Source: Spartobacteria bacterium (GTDB lineage: Bacteria > Verrucomicrobiota > Verrucomicrobiia > Chthoniobacterales > Chthoniobacteraceae). Taken from it: a DNA stretch of 7,088 bases. Where the stretch lies: the NCBI GenBank assembly GCA_025355595.1, contig JANXZI010000423.1, positions 1 to 7,088 of the forward strand, given 5' to 3'. Positions 1 through 6,828 of this stretch are shown one piece after another (position 1 is the first letter of the stretch; every line of letters begins with the position of its first letter). The position numbers and the translations under genes are program-made. The notes under the pieces were generated by a model, which worked only from the letters and a program-made list of their open reading frames with translations, had not been told where the DNA came from and did no database searches.

Positions 1-98
1 TCGCGGGCATGCAGTGGCTGCAGAACACGTTCACGAGGCGGTTTAACGTGCGCCATGGAAAATGGGGGCGGCTCTTTGGCGACCGCGACAAGGCGGTG
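1..98 (+). pseudogene. REP-associated tyrosine transposase (RAYT) fragment, truncated at both ends
   Basis: The frame starting at position 3 reads AGMQWLQNTFTRRFN and then WGRLFGDRDKAV. This is the central stretch of the RAYT / IS200-like Y1 transposase family, which usually reads like GMQWLQNTYTRRFN and GRVFGDRYKAV. In intact family members this stretch lies between the HUH metal-binding motif and the catalytic tyrosine helix. Here the HUH part lies outside the window, and the similarity stops abruptly after the codon at 96-98. The frame stays open to 290, but only as antisense of the next gene, so the tyrosine helix is missing. The usual GDRYKA motif has become GDRDKA, which also suggests decay. 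RAYTs are single-copy domesticated transposases that mobilise short palindromic REP repeats. This copy cannot be functional as seen. Family assignment is from recognised motifs only. Confidence 0.75.
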
Positions 99-100
99 AT

Positions 101-117
101 TTCAACTTTCAACTTTT
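101..117. repeat. Short TTCAACT tandem repeat
   Basis: Two exact copies of TTCAACT at 101-107 and 108-114 are followed by TTT. The repeat begins just where the transposase similarity ends (98) and runs into the stop codon of the minus-strand gene (117-119). It is too short to be diagnostic, but its position at the breakpoint suggests it marks the edge of the decayed element. Confidence 0.45.
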
Positions 118-569
118 CAGGCGACGACGCCGGACTCTTTCGGGAGGTAGAAATTTTTTCCGCTGATCCACGCTTCCGCCGCGTGGCCGTGATCGTCGGT
201 GGCGATGATCTTGATGTCGTGCGGCTCGCCCTCGCCGGTGAAGGCCGCCAGCGTGATCGGGGGATCGAAGGCGATGTCCTCGAAATATGAGCCCCGGAGT
301 TTGCAGAGCCGGGCGCTTTCCACCGGATCGTGGTGGTAGAATCCGTGCCCGTCCGGCAGATGCCAGGCCACGAACCGGATCTGGGTGTCCGGCTCAAAAT
401 TTGTGCCGCTGAGCAGCAGGTCAATCTTCGTGCTCGGCTGAGTCATGTTCTCGCGCGGGCGCACGGTCAGGCGGGGCACGATGTGAGGTGAGAGATCCCC
501 GCCCACGACTCCCGAGAACATGGCGAACATGATTCCGAACAACACTGCGATGCCGATGAGGATGCTCAT
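117..569 (-). CDS. Hypothetical membrane-anchored protein, about 150 aa
   Basis: I do not recognise a named family. The preferred start is the ATG at 567-569, because the protein then opens directly with a hydrophobic segment (MSILIGIAVLFGIMFAMFSG, residues 1-20) that can serve as an N-terminal membrane anchor or uncleaved signal. The frame stays open upstream to a TTG at 753-755, but that stretch is basic, low in coding character and would fill the promoter region of the divergent thuA-like gene. The rest of the protein, about 125 residues, looks soluble and probably beta-rich. It contains LLLSGTNFEPDTQIRFVAWH, reminiscent of an Ig-like or IPT fold, a His-rich patch GHGFYHHD, and it ends FYLPKESGVVA. 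No cysteine pair or catalytic motif is evident. It is likely an extracytoplasmic domain on a single membrane helix. There is no good Shine-Dalgarno upstream of 569. Coding status is fairly secure; the start and function are not. Confidence 0.65.
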   Translation of the reverse strand: MSILIGIAVLFGIMFAMFSGVVGGDLSPHIVPRLTVRPRENMTQPSTKIDLLLSGTNFEPDTQIRFVAWHLPDGHGFYHHDPVESARLCKLRGSYFEDIAFDPPITLAAFTGEGEPHDIKIIATDDHGHAAEAWISGKNFYLPKESGVVA

Positions 570-754
570 AACGGATGGGTTTCGAGTGAGAATCTGCCGT
601 ACAAAAGATGCCACGAGACGGCCCGGGCGAAGTTTCCTCCAAAGGAAGCGCGGGTGTTGCAGATTGTCCGCTCGCCGCTCACGGGCCTTTGTTTGCATCG
701 GACGCGCATTTTTTCCACCATCCCAAATCCCGACAACCCATCTGAACTGCTCCA
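570..754. other. Divergent intergenic region between the hypothetical gene and the thuA-like gene
   Basis: This 185-bp gap should hold the promoters of both divergent genes. I see no convincing -35/-10 pair, operator palindrome or riboswitch. There is a T-rich run near 710-717 and only a weak TTCC/GGAA inversion at 634-647. Neither gene has a clear Shine-Dalgarno sequence in this stretch. Confidence 0.4.
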
Positions 755-1762
755 ATGAAAAACTCCTTCGCCCTCACGTTTGCGCTCGCATGTCTCGCCG
801 GTGTTACTTTTGCCGCTGAGAAGAAGCGCGTGGTCGTCTGCACGGTCACGACCGGCTTCCGGCATGGGCCGGCGATTGCCGAGGCGGAGAAGACGCTGCC
901 GAAACTCGCGAAGGAGAGCGGGGCGTTTGAGATTGTGGAATTTGTCCGCCAGCCTGATGCGCCGAAGGTGCCGCAGCGTCCGCGCAAGCCGAAGGATCTC
1001 GCGCCGAATGCGAGCGACAAGGACAAGGCGCGCATGACGGAGGAGATGAAAAAATTTGAGGCGGAAAATGCGAAGTGGACGCCGGAGCTGATCGCTCAGG
1101 AGAAGGCGGCGAAGGACGGGTTCGAGGCGGCGGTGAAGAAGAGCCTCGCGGCGCTTTCGCCGGAACATTTGCGCGCGGAGAAGATTGACCTCGTGATTTT
1201 TGCCGACACGACGGGCGACCTGCCGCTGCCGGACAAGGAGGGGTTCATCAAGTGGATCGAGGACGGGCACGCGTTCGTGGGCATGCACTCGGCGAGCGAC
1301 ACGTTCCATCCGTTCAAGGGCTACGGCGAGATGCTGCAGGGCGAATTCAAGACGCACGGTAAGCAGGTGCCTGCGGATCTGGTGGCGGGCGACACCTCGC
1401 ACCCGGCGAATGCAGGCATCGGCGCGAAGTGGGACATCAAGCTGGAGGAGATGTATGAGATGAAGGACGGCAGCCACGACCGCTCGAAGGTGCATGTGAT
1501 CTGGTTCCTGAAGCATCCGCCGCAGCAGCCGGACAAGGCGGAGTACGCGGCGGTGAGCTGGTGCCGCATGGCAGGAACGGGACGCGTTTTTTACACGAGC
1601 CTCGGGCATCGTGAGGACCTGTGGAATGCGGATCCTGCGCTGCCGAACCGCGTGAATTCGCCGGAGACGGCGAAGCAATACCAGGCGCACATCCTCGGTG
1701 GAATCAAGTGGGCGCTCGGGCTGGCCGAGGGCTCGGCGACTCCGAATCCCGAGGTGAAGTAG
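755..1762 (+). CDS. Exported ThuA-like domain protein (trehalose-utilisation family)
   Basis: The 335-aa product starts with a signal peptide (K2, hydrophobic residues 5-19, likely cleavage after A20 in GVTFA/AEKK). An ALAC at 10-13 is an imperfect lipobox, so a lipoprotein is less likely. The ThuA fold, a class I glutamine-amidotransferase-like flavodoxin fold, is shown by TTGFRHG (32-38), DLVIFADTTGD (145-155), GMHSASDTFH (176-185), GEFKTH (196-201), LEEMYEMKD (230-238), SWCRMAGTGRVFYTSLGHRED (268-288, quoted in parts: SWCR, GRVFYTSLGHRED) and GGIKWALGLAEG near the C-terminus. Conserved H37, H178, H185, H201 and H285 are candidate active-site or metal residues. Between residues 67 and 143 lies a long K/E/A-rich, probably helical insertion. 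The family is linked to sugar catabolism, but its reaction in exported verrucomicrobial or planctomycete-type members is not settled, so I give no gene symbol. It is transcribed alone, convergent with the nuo operon. The ATG at 755 is chosen because it gives the complete signal peptide. Confidence 0.9.
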   Translation: MKNSFALTFALACLAGVTFAAEKKRVVVCTVTTGFRHGPAIAEAEKTLPKLAKESGAFEIVEFVRQPDAPKVPQRPRKPKDLAPNASDKDKARMTEEMKKFEAENAKWTPELIAQEKAAKDGFEAAVKKSLAALSPEHLRAEKIDLVIFADTTGDLPLPDKEGFIKWIEDGHAFVGMHSASDTFHPFKGYGEMLQGEFKTHGKQVPADLVAGDTSHPANAGIGAKWDIKLEEMYEMKDGSHDRSKVHVIWFLKHPPQQPDKAEYAAVSWCRMAGTGRVFYTSLGHREDLWNADPALPNRVNSPETAKQYQAHILGGIKWALGLAEGSATPNPEVK

Positions 1763-1779
1763 GACGCAATCAGGGTCTT

Positions 1780-1890
1780 GGGAAACGCTGAACAAAGAGC
1801 GGTGCGGCCCAAGGTGGTTCCTGCGCCCTCCGCAGGAATGCAGGCGATTCACGCGGAAGGCCGCGCGAACCACTTTAATCAGCGTTTCCC
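1780..1890. repeat. Nested inverted-repeat element (REP/MITE-like or structured terminator)
   Basis: The outer arms GGGAAACGCTGA (1780-1791) and TCAGCGTTTCCC (1879-1890) are perfect 12-bp reverse complements. Inside them, AAGGTGGTTC (1811-1820) faces GAACCACTTT (1867-1876), pairing at 9 of 10 positions with the tenth a G-T wobble. Inside those are two hairpins: TTCCTGCG (1818-1825) with CGCAGGAA (1831-1838), a perfect 8-bp stem with a 5-nt loop; and TTCACGCGG (1848-1856) with CCGCGCGAA (1861-1869), a 9-position stem with one mismatch and a 4-nt loop. The hairpins partly share bases with the inner arms, so alternative folds compete. The whole 111-bp unit could fold as a branched cruciform. It fills most of the gap between the convergent thuA-like gene and nuoN. 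No convincing target-site duplication flanks it. It may be a non-autonomous element or a bidirectional transcription stop. Confidence 0.65.
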
Positions 1891-1924
1891 TTGCGTTTAA
1901 GCCCTCCCCTGCGGAAAGGGCCTC

Positions 1925-1940
1925 CACGCTTTCAAGCGTG
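1925..1940 (-). terminator. Terminator-like hairpin after nuoN
   Basis: CACGCT (1925-1930) and AGCGTG (1935-1940) form a perfect 6-bp stem with a 4-nt loop, and the stem can be drawn as 7 bp with a 2-nt loop. It lies 2 nt beyond the nuoN stop codon on the minus strand. A weaker stem, GCCCT (1901-1905) with AGGGC (1917-1921), follows in the direction of nuo transcription. Neither is followed by a good U-run, so factor-independent termination is plausible rather than proven. Confidence 0.5.
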
Positions 1941-1942
1941 CT

Positions 1943-3490
1943 TCAGTGCCGCGCAACTTGTGCGGGTGGCCCCTGCCTTCGCTCGCGCAATTGGTCGAGC
2001 ACGGGGCGGGGGAAGATACCCAGCACGATGATGAGCACGCCGAGGATGGTGATCGCCGCACGCGTGAGGGGGGCGATCTCGATGGACTTCGCATCCTCCG
2101 GCTCGCGCCAGTACATCGCGGCGATCACTTTGATGTAGTAGTAGAAGCCCGCGGCAACGGCGACGATGCCGATGCCGATGAGCACCCAGTGGCCGGTGGC
2201 AATGGCGGTCTTGAAGACGAGAAATTTCCCGAGGAAACCGGCGGTGAGTGGGATGCCGGCGAGGCTGGCGATGGCGAGGGTCATCGCGAAGGCGAGCATG
2301 GGGCTGCGTTTGCCGAGGCCGTTGAAGTGGCGGATTTCATCGCCGCGGCTATGGCGGGCGACGACGATGAGGATGAGAAAGCTGAGGAGGGTCATCAGCA
2401 GATAGCCCGCGAGGTAAAATGAGACGGCCTGCTTGGCTACGGCGAAGTCGCCGCCGAGGCTCGCGCACGCCATGAGCAAGTAACCCGCGTGGGCGATGCT
2501 GGAGTAGGCAAAGAGGCGCTTGAGGTTTTCCTGCGGAAGCGCCGTGATGTTGCCGTAGATCAAAGTCGCGGCGGCGAGCAGCACGAGGACGGCGGTGACT
2601 TTTCCCTGCACGGCGGGGACGGCGAGAAAGACATCGAGCACGCGCACGAGAACGACGAAGCCCGCGGCCTTGCTGCCGACGCTGAGGAATGCCGTCACGG
2701 GCGTCGGCGCACCCTGGTACACGTCGGGCACCCAGAGCTGGAACGGCGCGGCGGCGACCTTGAAGCCGAGCGCGACGAGGATGAGCACGATGCCAAAGAG
2801 CAGTGCGGTTTCGTTGCCGGCCAGCGGGCCGTCTGCGGATGCGCCGCCAGCGGCGGCGGCGGAAAACCCGCTGATGAGGTTAGCTTTCACCAGCGCGAGA
2901 CTCGTCTCTCCGGTGAGTCCGAAAATCCAGGTGATGCCGTACACGAGGAACCCGGTGCTCAATGCGCCGAGGATGAGGTATTTCACGCCCGCCTCGAGCG
3001 AGAGCGTGTGTCGGCGCATGTAGGCGACGAGCGCGTAGAAGCCGATGGTGACGAGTTCCAGCGAGACGAAGATGAGGATGAAATCCACCGCCGACGCCAT
3101 GAACATCAGCCCCGCGCAGATGAAGACGGGCAGGCAGTAAAATTCGCCCGTCCCCCGCCCTTCCTCCTCGCCGGGAATGAAACGCGCGAGGATGTGGCGG
3201 TATTCCAGCGCCATGACGAGGAAGACAATCGTGCTGACGAGCGCGATGCGCTTGAAGAACAGCGCGGTCGCATCCACCGAGTAGAATTTCCAATACGAAC
3301 CTGCGGCGATGGTGTCCGGTGCGGCCTGCGTGAAGAACGAAAAGCCGACGAGCGCGGCGAGGACGCCAATCGCATACTTCGCCATGTGCGAGCGATCGGC
3401 GCGGCGGCTGAACGCCTCGGCAAAAAGCATGAGCACGCCGAGCAGGAGCACGGAGACTTCAAGCGCGATGGCTGGGACGACTTGTTGCAT
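1943..3490 (-). CDS. nuoN: NADH-quinone oxidoreductase subunit N (NuoN)
   Basis: This is the antiporter-like membrane subunit of complex I next to the quinone-module interface; it couples NADH oxidation to proton translocation across the cytoplasmic membrane. The 515-aa product is hydrophobic throughout, with about 14 predicted membrane helices, slightly longer than the roughly 485 aa of the E. coli protein. Key family residues are present: E145 in FVSLELVTIGFY (TM5), K170 in GVKYLILGA, K244 in ALGFKVAAAPFQLW (TM7), K274 in SVGSKAAGF (TM8) and K422 in GFLGKFLVF (TM12). The signature VPDVYQGAPTPV is intact. The usual PFHLW is PFQLW here. A small A/G-rich loop at about 208-226 accounts for part of the extra length. 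The ATG follows the nuoM stop by 3 nt with no Shine-Dalgarno, so translation is probably coupled. It is the last gene of the operon. Confidence 0.97.
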   Translation of the reverse strand: MQQVVPAIALEVSVLLLGVLMLFAEAFSRRADRSHMAKYAIGVLAALVGFSFFTQAAPDTIAAGSYWKFYSVDATALFFKRIALVSTIVFLVMALEYRHILARFIPGEEEGRGTGEFYCLPVFICAGLMFMASAVDFILIFVSLELVTIGFYALVAYMRRHTLSLEAGVKYLILGALSTGFLVYGITWIFGLTGETSLALVKANLISGFSAAAAGGASADGPLAGNETALLFGIVLILVALGFKVAAAPFQLWVPDVYQGAPTPVTAFLSVGSKAAGFVVLVRVLDVFLAVPAVQGKVTAVLVLLAAATLIYGNITALPQENLKRLFAYSSIAHAGYLLMACASLGGDFAVAKQAVSFYLAGYLLMTLLSFLILIVVARHSRGDEIRHFNGLGKRSPMLAFAMTLAIASLAGIPLTAGFLGKFLVFKTAIATGHWVLIGIGIVAVAAGFYYYIKVIAAMYWREPEDAKSIEIAPLTRAAITILGVLIIVLGIFPRPVLDQLRERRQGPPAQVARH

Positions 3491-3493
3491 GAG

Positions 3494-4984
3494 CTATTTC
3501 GCGAGGATGGCTTCGACGCTCGGCTGGATGAAGCTGAGATAGGACTTCGGCCAGACGCCACCGATGAGCAGCGCGACGAGGAGAATGATGACGGCCCAGC
3601 GCAGGTCGCATTTGGGTTCGGCGACGACGGCGCTGCCCGTGTCCTCGCCCATGAAGATTTTGCGGAACGCGCGAAGCATATAAACGGCGCTGATGACCAC
3701 GCCCCACAGGCCGCAGATGACCGCGATCTGGATCGCGCTGAAGCTGAGCGTGCCGGGCTGCGGCACGCTGCCGAATGCGCCGAAGAACACCATGATCTCG
3801 CTGGAGAAATTTGCGAAACCCGGCAGGCCGATGCTCGCGAATGCGGCCATGCCGAAGGCGTAGCCGAGGAACGGTGCGCGCTTTGCGATGCCGCCGAAAT
3901 CCGTGAACGCGAGTGTGGGCGACGACTGGCGCAGGTGGCCGGCCATCGCGAACAGCGCGGCAATGCTGAGGCCGTGACCGAGCATGAGGAGCGCGGCACC
4001 GGAGAGGCCGACGGCGTTTCCGGCGGCGATGCCGAGGAAGACGTAGCCCATGTGCATGACGGACGAGTAGCCGAGCATCGTGTCGAGGCGCTTCTGCGCG
4101 ATGGTGACGAGGCCGATGTAGAGGATGTTCAGCACGAGCAGCACGAGGAGGACGTGCGCCCATTGCTTCGCGCCCTCGGGCAGCAGCGGCACGGCGACGC
4201 GCAGCAGTCCGTAGAGGCCGAATTTTTTCAGCACTCCCGCGTGGAGCATCGCGGCAGGCGTCGGTGCGCTCGCGTATGCGCCTGGCGCCCATGAGTGGAA
4301 GGGCACGAGTGAAATGAGGATGCCGAAGCCGATGAGCAGCCAGATGTAGATCCCGCCCTGCGCGGCAGCGGGGATGAGCGCGGGCGTCTTCGCCATGACG
4401 ATCATGTCGAAAGTGCGCGCGTGTCCGGGCAGCAGCGCGACGTTTTGCGCGAGGTAGAGTTTCGCGAGGCCGACAAGCACGATGATGCTGCCGAGCGCGA
4501 GATAGATGGTGATGCGCCACGCGGCCGCATGGCGCTGGCCGTGGCCCCACAGTCCGATGAGCAGGAATGTCGGGATGAGCGCGAGTTCGTGGAAGGCGTA
4601 GAAGAAAAACAGGTCGAAGGATGCGAATGCGCCAGCCGCGCCGGCATCAATGAGCAGGATGCACGCGAAGAAAAGTCCCTCGCGCTTTTCGATGCGCGGC
4701 GAAGCGTGGATCGCCGCAACGGTAACGAGCGCCGTGAGCAGGAGCATGATGAGGCTGAGTCCATCGGCACCGAGGCGCAGGCTCAGACCCCACTCGGGTG
4801 CGACGCTCCAACTGCTTCCAAATTGCACACCCCCGACGGTGCGGTTGTAACCGAGCACAGCGAACAGCGTGAGCGCAAGTTGCACCCACGAGGCGAGCAG
4901 CGCGCTTCTGCGCGCGGGCGCACCGAGCATGATCGCGAGCGCGTTCGCGATGGGCAGCAGGATTATGAGCGAGATGACGGTCAT
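3494..4984 (-). CDS. nuoM: NADH-quinone oxidoreductase subunit M (NuoM), variant lacking the TM7 lysine
   Basis: This is the middle antiporter-like proton-pumping subunit of the complex I membrane arm, 496 aa (E. coli about 509), with about 14 predicted membrane helices. Conserved features are E133 in FHELALIP (TM5), the PFHSW motif with H230, K254 in VLKKFGLYGLLR (TM8), YSSVMHMGYVFLGI (306-319), and E396 in LPGFANFSSEIMVFFG (TM12). The canonical TM7 motif, which reads like AVKxPxxPFHTWLPDAHxEAPT, is altered to GILISLVPFHSWAPGAYASAPT. When anchored on VPFHSW, the position of the expected channel lysine is L223 (codon 4316-4318), and the D, H and E of the following motif are also replaced. The reading frame is otherwise complete, so this looks like a divergent NuoM type rather than decay. 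Its ATG overlaps the nuoL stop by 4 nt (ATGA, 4981-4984), a classic coupled arrangement. Confidence 0.96.
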   Translation of the reverse strand: MTVISLIILLPIANALAIMLGAPARRSALLASWVQLALTLFAVLGYNRTVGGVQFGSSWSVAPEWGLSLRLGADGLSLIMLLLTALVTVAAIHASPRIEKREGLFFACILLIDAGAAGAFASFDLFFFYAFHELALIPTFLLIGLWGHGQRHAAAWRITIYLALGSIIVLVGLAKLYLAQNVALLPGHARTFDMIVMAKTPALIPAAAQGGIYIWLLIGFGILISLVPFHSWAPGAYASAPTPAAMLHAGVLKKFGLYGLLRVAVPLLPEGAKQWAHVLLVLLVLNILYIGLVTIAQKRLDTMLGYSSVMHMGYVFLGIAAGNAVGLSGAALLMLGHGLSIAALFAMAGHLRQSSPTLAFTDFGGIAKRAPFLGYAFGMAAFASIGLPGFANFSSEIMVFFGAFGSVPQPGTLSFSAIQIAVICGLWGVVISAVYMLRAFRKIFMGEDTGSAVVAEPKCDLRWAVIILLVALLIGGVWPKSYLSFIQPSVEAILAK

Positions 4985-6822
4985 CGAAACACGAGGAAGT
5001 AGATCAGCCCGACGACGCCGAGGCCGAAGATGAAGGCGTAGGCCTGCACATTGCCGACTTGGAAAAGCCGCAGCGCGTAGCCAAGGCCGAGCGTCATGCC
5101 GCCGGCCGCGCGGACGACGAGCAGCACGATGGCATCCATGCCCGCCGCGATGAATGCGAGCACATCCTGCGTGCCGGCAACGATCGCTCCGTAGATTTCG
5201 TCGAAGTAGAATTTATTGCGGAGCAGCGGGACCGAGAGCGGTTCCTTTTCTGCGCCGCTGTAGAGCACCCAGCCGACTGCGCTGCCTGCAAGGAATGCGA
5301 GGATCGCGAGCGTCGGCACGATTTTCGCGCCCTCGTGGTGCCCGATGCCGAACCAGTGCGGCACCGCGCCGTATGCGGCGAGGATCGAGAGGAATGCGAG
5401 GATGACGAGCGGCCACGTCATCGCGCGCGGACAGTCGTGGCCGTGGTGCGCGGCTTCGCTGCGGTGCTTGCCGAGGAAGGCGACGACAAAGAGGCGCGTC
5501 ATGTAAAACGCGGTGAGGAATGCCGTGGCGAGCCCGATGCCGAACAGCGCCTTGTTGTGACCGAACGCGGCGAGGAGGATCGCATCTTTCGAGAAGAAAC
5601 CGGCGAGGCCGGGGCAGCCGGTGAGCGCGAGCGTACCGATCGCAAACGTCGCCGTCGTGACGCGCATCGTCTTCGAGAGGCCGCCCATTTTCCAGATGTC
5701 CTGCTCGTGGTGCAGCGCGTGAATGACCGCGCCCGCACCGAGGAAGAGCAGCGCCTTGAAGAATGCGTGCGTGAAAAGGTGGAACATCGCGGGGCCGCCC
5801 TCGGCATTTGGCGCGAGGCCGGCGGCCATGACCATGTAGCCGAGTTGCGAGAGTGTGGAATAGGCGAGCACTCGCTTGATGTCGTCCTGCTGCGTCGCCA
5901 TGAGCGCGGCGAGGATGCTGGTGATTGCGCCGACCCACGCGATGATTTCACCGGCTTGCGACCACTCGATGAGGAACGCGATGCGCGCGAGCATATACAC
6001 GCCAGCGGCCACCATCGTCGCCGCGTGGATGAGCGCGCTGACGGGCGTGGGGCCTTCCATCGCATCGGGGAGCCATGTGTGCAGCGGGAACTGCGCGCTC
6101 TTTCCCATCGCGCCGCAAAAAATCAACAACACCGCAACGGTCAGATAGAGAGGCGCGTGAATAAAGAACTGCCCAGCGGGGAGATTCTGACGAAAGATTT
6201 GCATCGCACTTCCGTCATTCACCATTCCCCGCATTTGATCGAAACCCACGGTTCCAAAAGCCGCCCACAGCATGAGGATGCCGAGCATGAAGCCGAAGTC
6301 GCCGAGGCGGTTCATGATGAATGCCTTGTTCGCCGCCTTGCCCGCCGAGTCGCGCGTGAACCAGTGGCCGATGAGCAGGTAGCTGCTCACGCCGACGAGT
6401 TCCCAGAAGATGAACATCATCGCGAAATTATCCGCGAGCACGATGCCGAGCATCGAGAACATGAAGAGCGAGAGATGGCCGAAGAAGCGCGCCTTCGACT
6501 CGTCGTGCTCCATGTAAACCGTCGAGTAGAGATGCACGAGGAAGCCGATGCCGGCGACGACGAGCAGCATCGTCTTCGCGAGATGATCGAGCTTCACGCC
6601 GAGCGGGATTTGCAATGCGCTTCCGAAATCAATCCACTGCACCGCGCTGTGAACCTCGGGCAGCGACCACGCGCACAACGCTGCGGCGAGGCCGAAGAAC
6701 GCCGACCCCACGCTGATGACTGCGCTGAGTCCGTGATTTTTCCGCGTCGCGACGAGGATGAGCACCGCGGCGATGAGCGGATTCAGGAGGATGAACCAGG
6801 GAAATAGTTTGGCGGTGTCCAT
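4981..6822 (-). CDS. nuoL: NADH-quinone oxidoreductase subunit L (NuoL)
   Basis: This is the distal antiporter-like proton-pumping subunit of complex I. Its length, 613 aa, is typical of the family. About 16 membrane helices are expected, including the C-terminal lateral helix region that clamps NuoM and NuoN. Key residues are in place: E141 in FWELVGVSSYLLIGHW (TM5), K241 and H248 in MGKSAQFPLHTWLPDAMEGP (TM7), H266 in ALIHAATMVAAGVY (TM8), DDIKR with K316, HAFFKALLFLGAGAVIHA (352-369), and K412/D413 in GFFSKDAIL (TM12). The last helix is QAYAFIFGLGVVGLIYFLVF. The ATG at 6820-6822 follows the nuoK stop by 6 nt. No Shine-Dalgarno is visible, so coupling to nuoK translation is likely. The stretch around residues 195-235 is more AT-rich than the rest and encodes a variable loop. 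Confidence 0.98.
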   Translation of the reverse strand: MDTAKLFPWFILLNPLIAAVLILVATRKNHGLSAVISVGSAFFGLAAALCAWSLPEVHSAVQWIDFGSALQIPLGVKLDHLAKTMLLVVAGIGFLVHLYSTVYMEHDESKARFFGHLSLFMFSMLGIVLADNFAMMFIFWELVGVSSYLLIGHWFTRDSAGKAANKAFIMNRLGDFGFMLGILMLWAAFGTVGFDQMRGMVNDGSAMQIFRQNLPAGQFFIHAPLYLTVAVLLIFCGAMGKSAQFPLHTWLPDAMEGPTPVSALIHAATMVAAGVYMLARIAFLIEWSQAGEIIAWVGAITSILAALMATQQDDIKRVLAYSTLSQLGYMVMAAGLAPNAEGGPAMFHLFTHAFFKALLFLGAGAVIHALHHEQDIWKMGGLSKTMRVTTATFAIGTLALTGCPGLAGFFSKDAILLAAFGHNKALFGIGLATAFLTAFYMTRLFVVAFLGKHRSEAAHHGHDCPRAMTWPLVILAFLSILAAYGAVPHWFGIGHHEGAKIVPTLAILAFLAGSAVGWVLYSGAEKEPLSVPLLRNKFYFDEIYGAIVAGTQDVLAFIAAGMDAIVLLVVRAAGGMTLGLGYALRLFQVGNVQAYAFIFGLGVVGLIYFLVFR

Positions 6823-6828
6823 CCGGCG

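Noticed and set aside
570..754. Sigma-70 promoter for the thuA-like gene
   Set aside because: TTG-like hexamers occur near 656 and 690, but no acceptable -10 lies at the right spacing, so I do not call one.
570..755. Upstream extension of the small minus-strand gene to the TTG at 753-755
   Set aside because: It would place about 60 basic residues before the hydrophobic anchor and cover the whole divergent promoter region. The ATG at 567-569 gives a sensible N-terminus.
1776..1894. Target-site duplication around the nested palindrome
   Set aside because: Only a TT is shared on both sides, which is not informative.
566..1927. 453-codon minus-strand open frame opposite the thuA-like gene
   Set aside because: It is an arginine/leucine-rich shadow. 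The plus-strand frame has a signal peptide and a chain of ThuA motifs, so it is the real gene.
2489..4294. 601-codon plus-strand open frame opposite nuoN and nuoM
   Set aside because: The translation is an E/D/R/H-rich sequence without any domain pattern, as expected from the antisense of GC-rich membrane-protein genes. The minus strand carries unmistakable NuoN and NuoM.
5059..6807. 582-codon plus-strand open frame opposite nuoL
   Set aside because: Same cause: a highly charged antisense shadow of nuoL, with no recognisable motif and no start signal.
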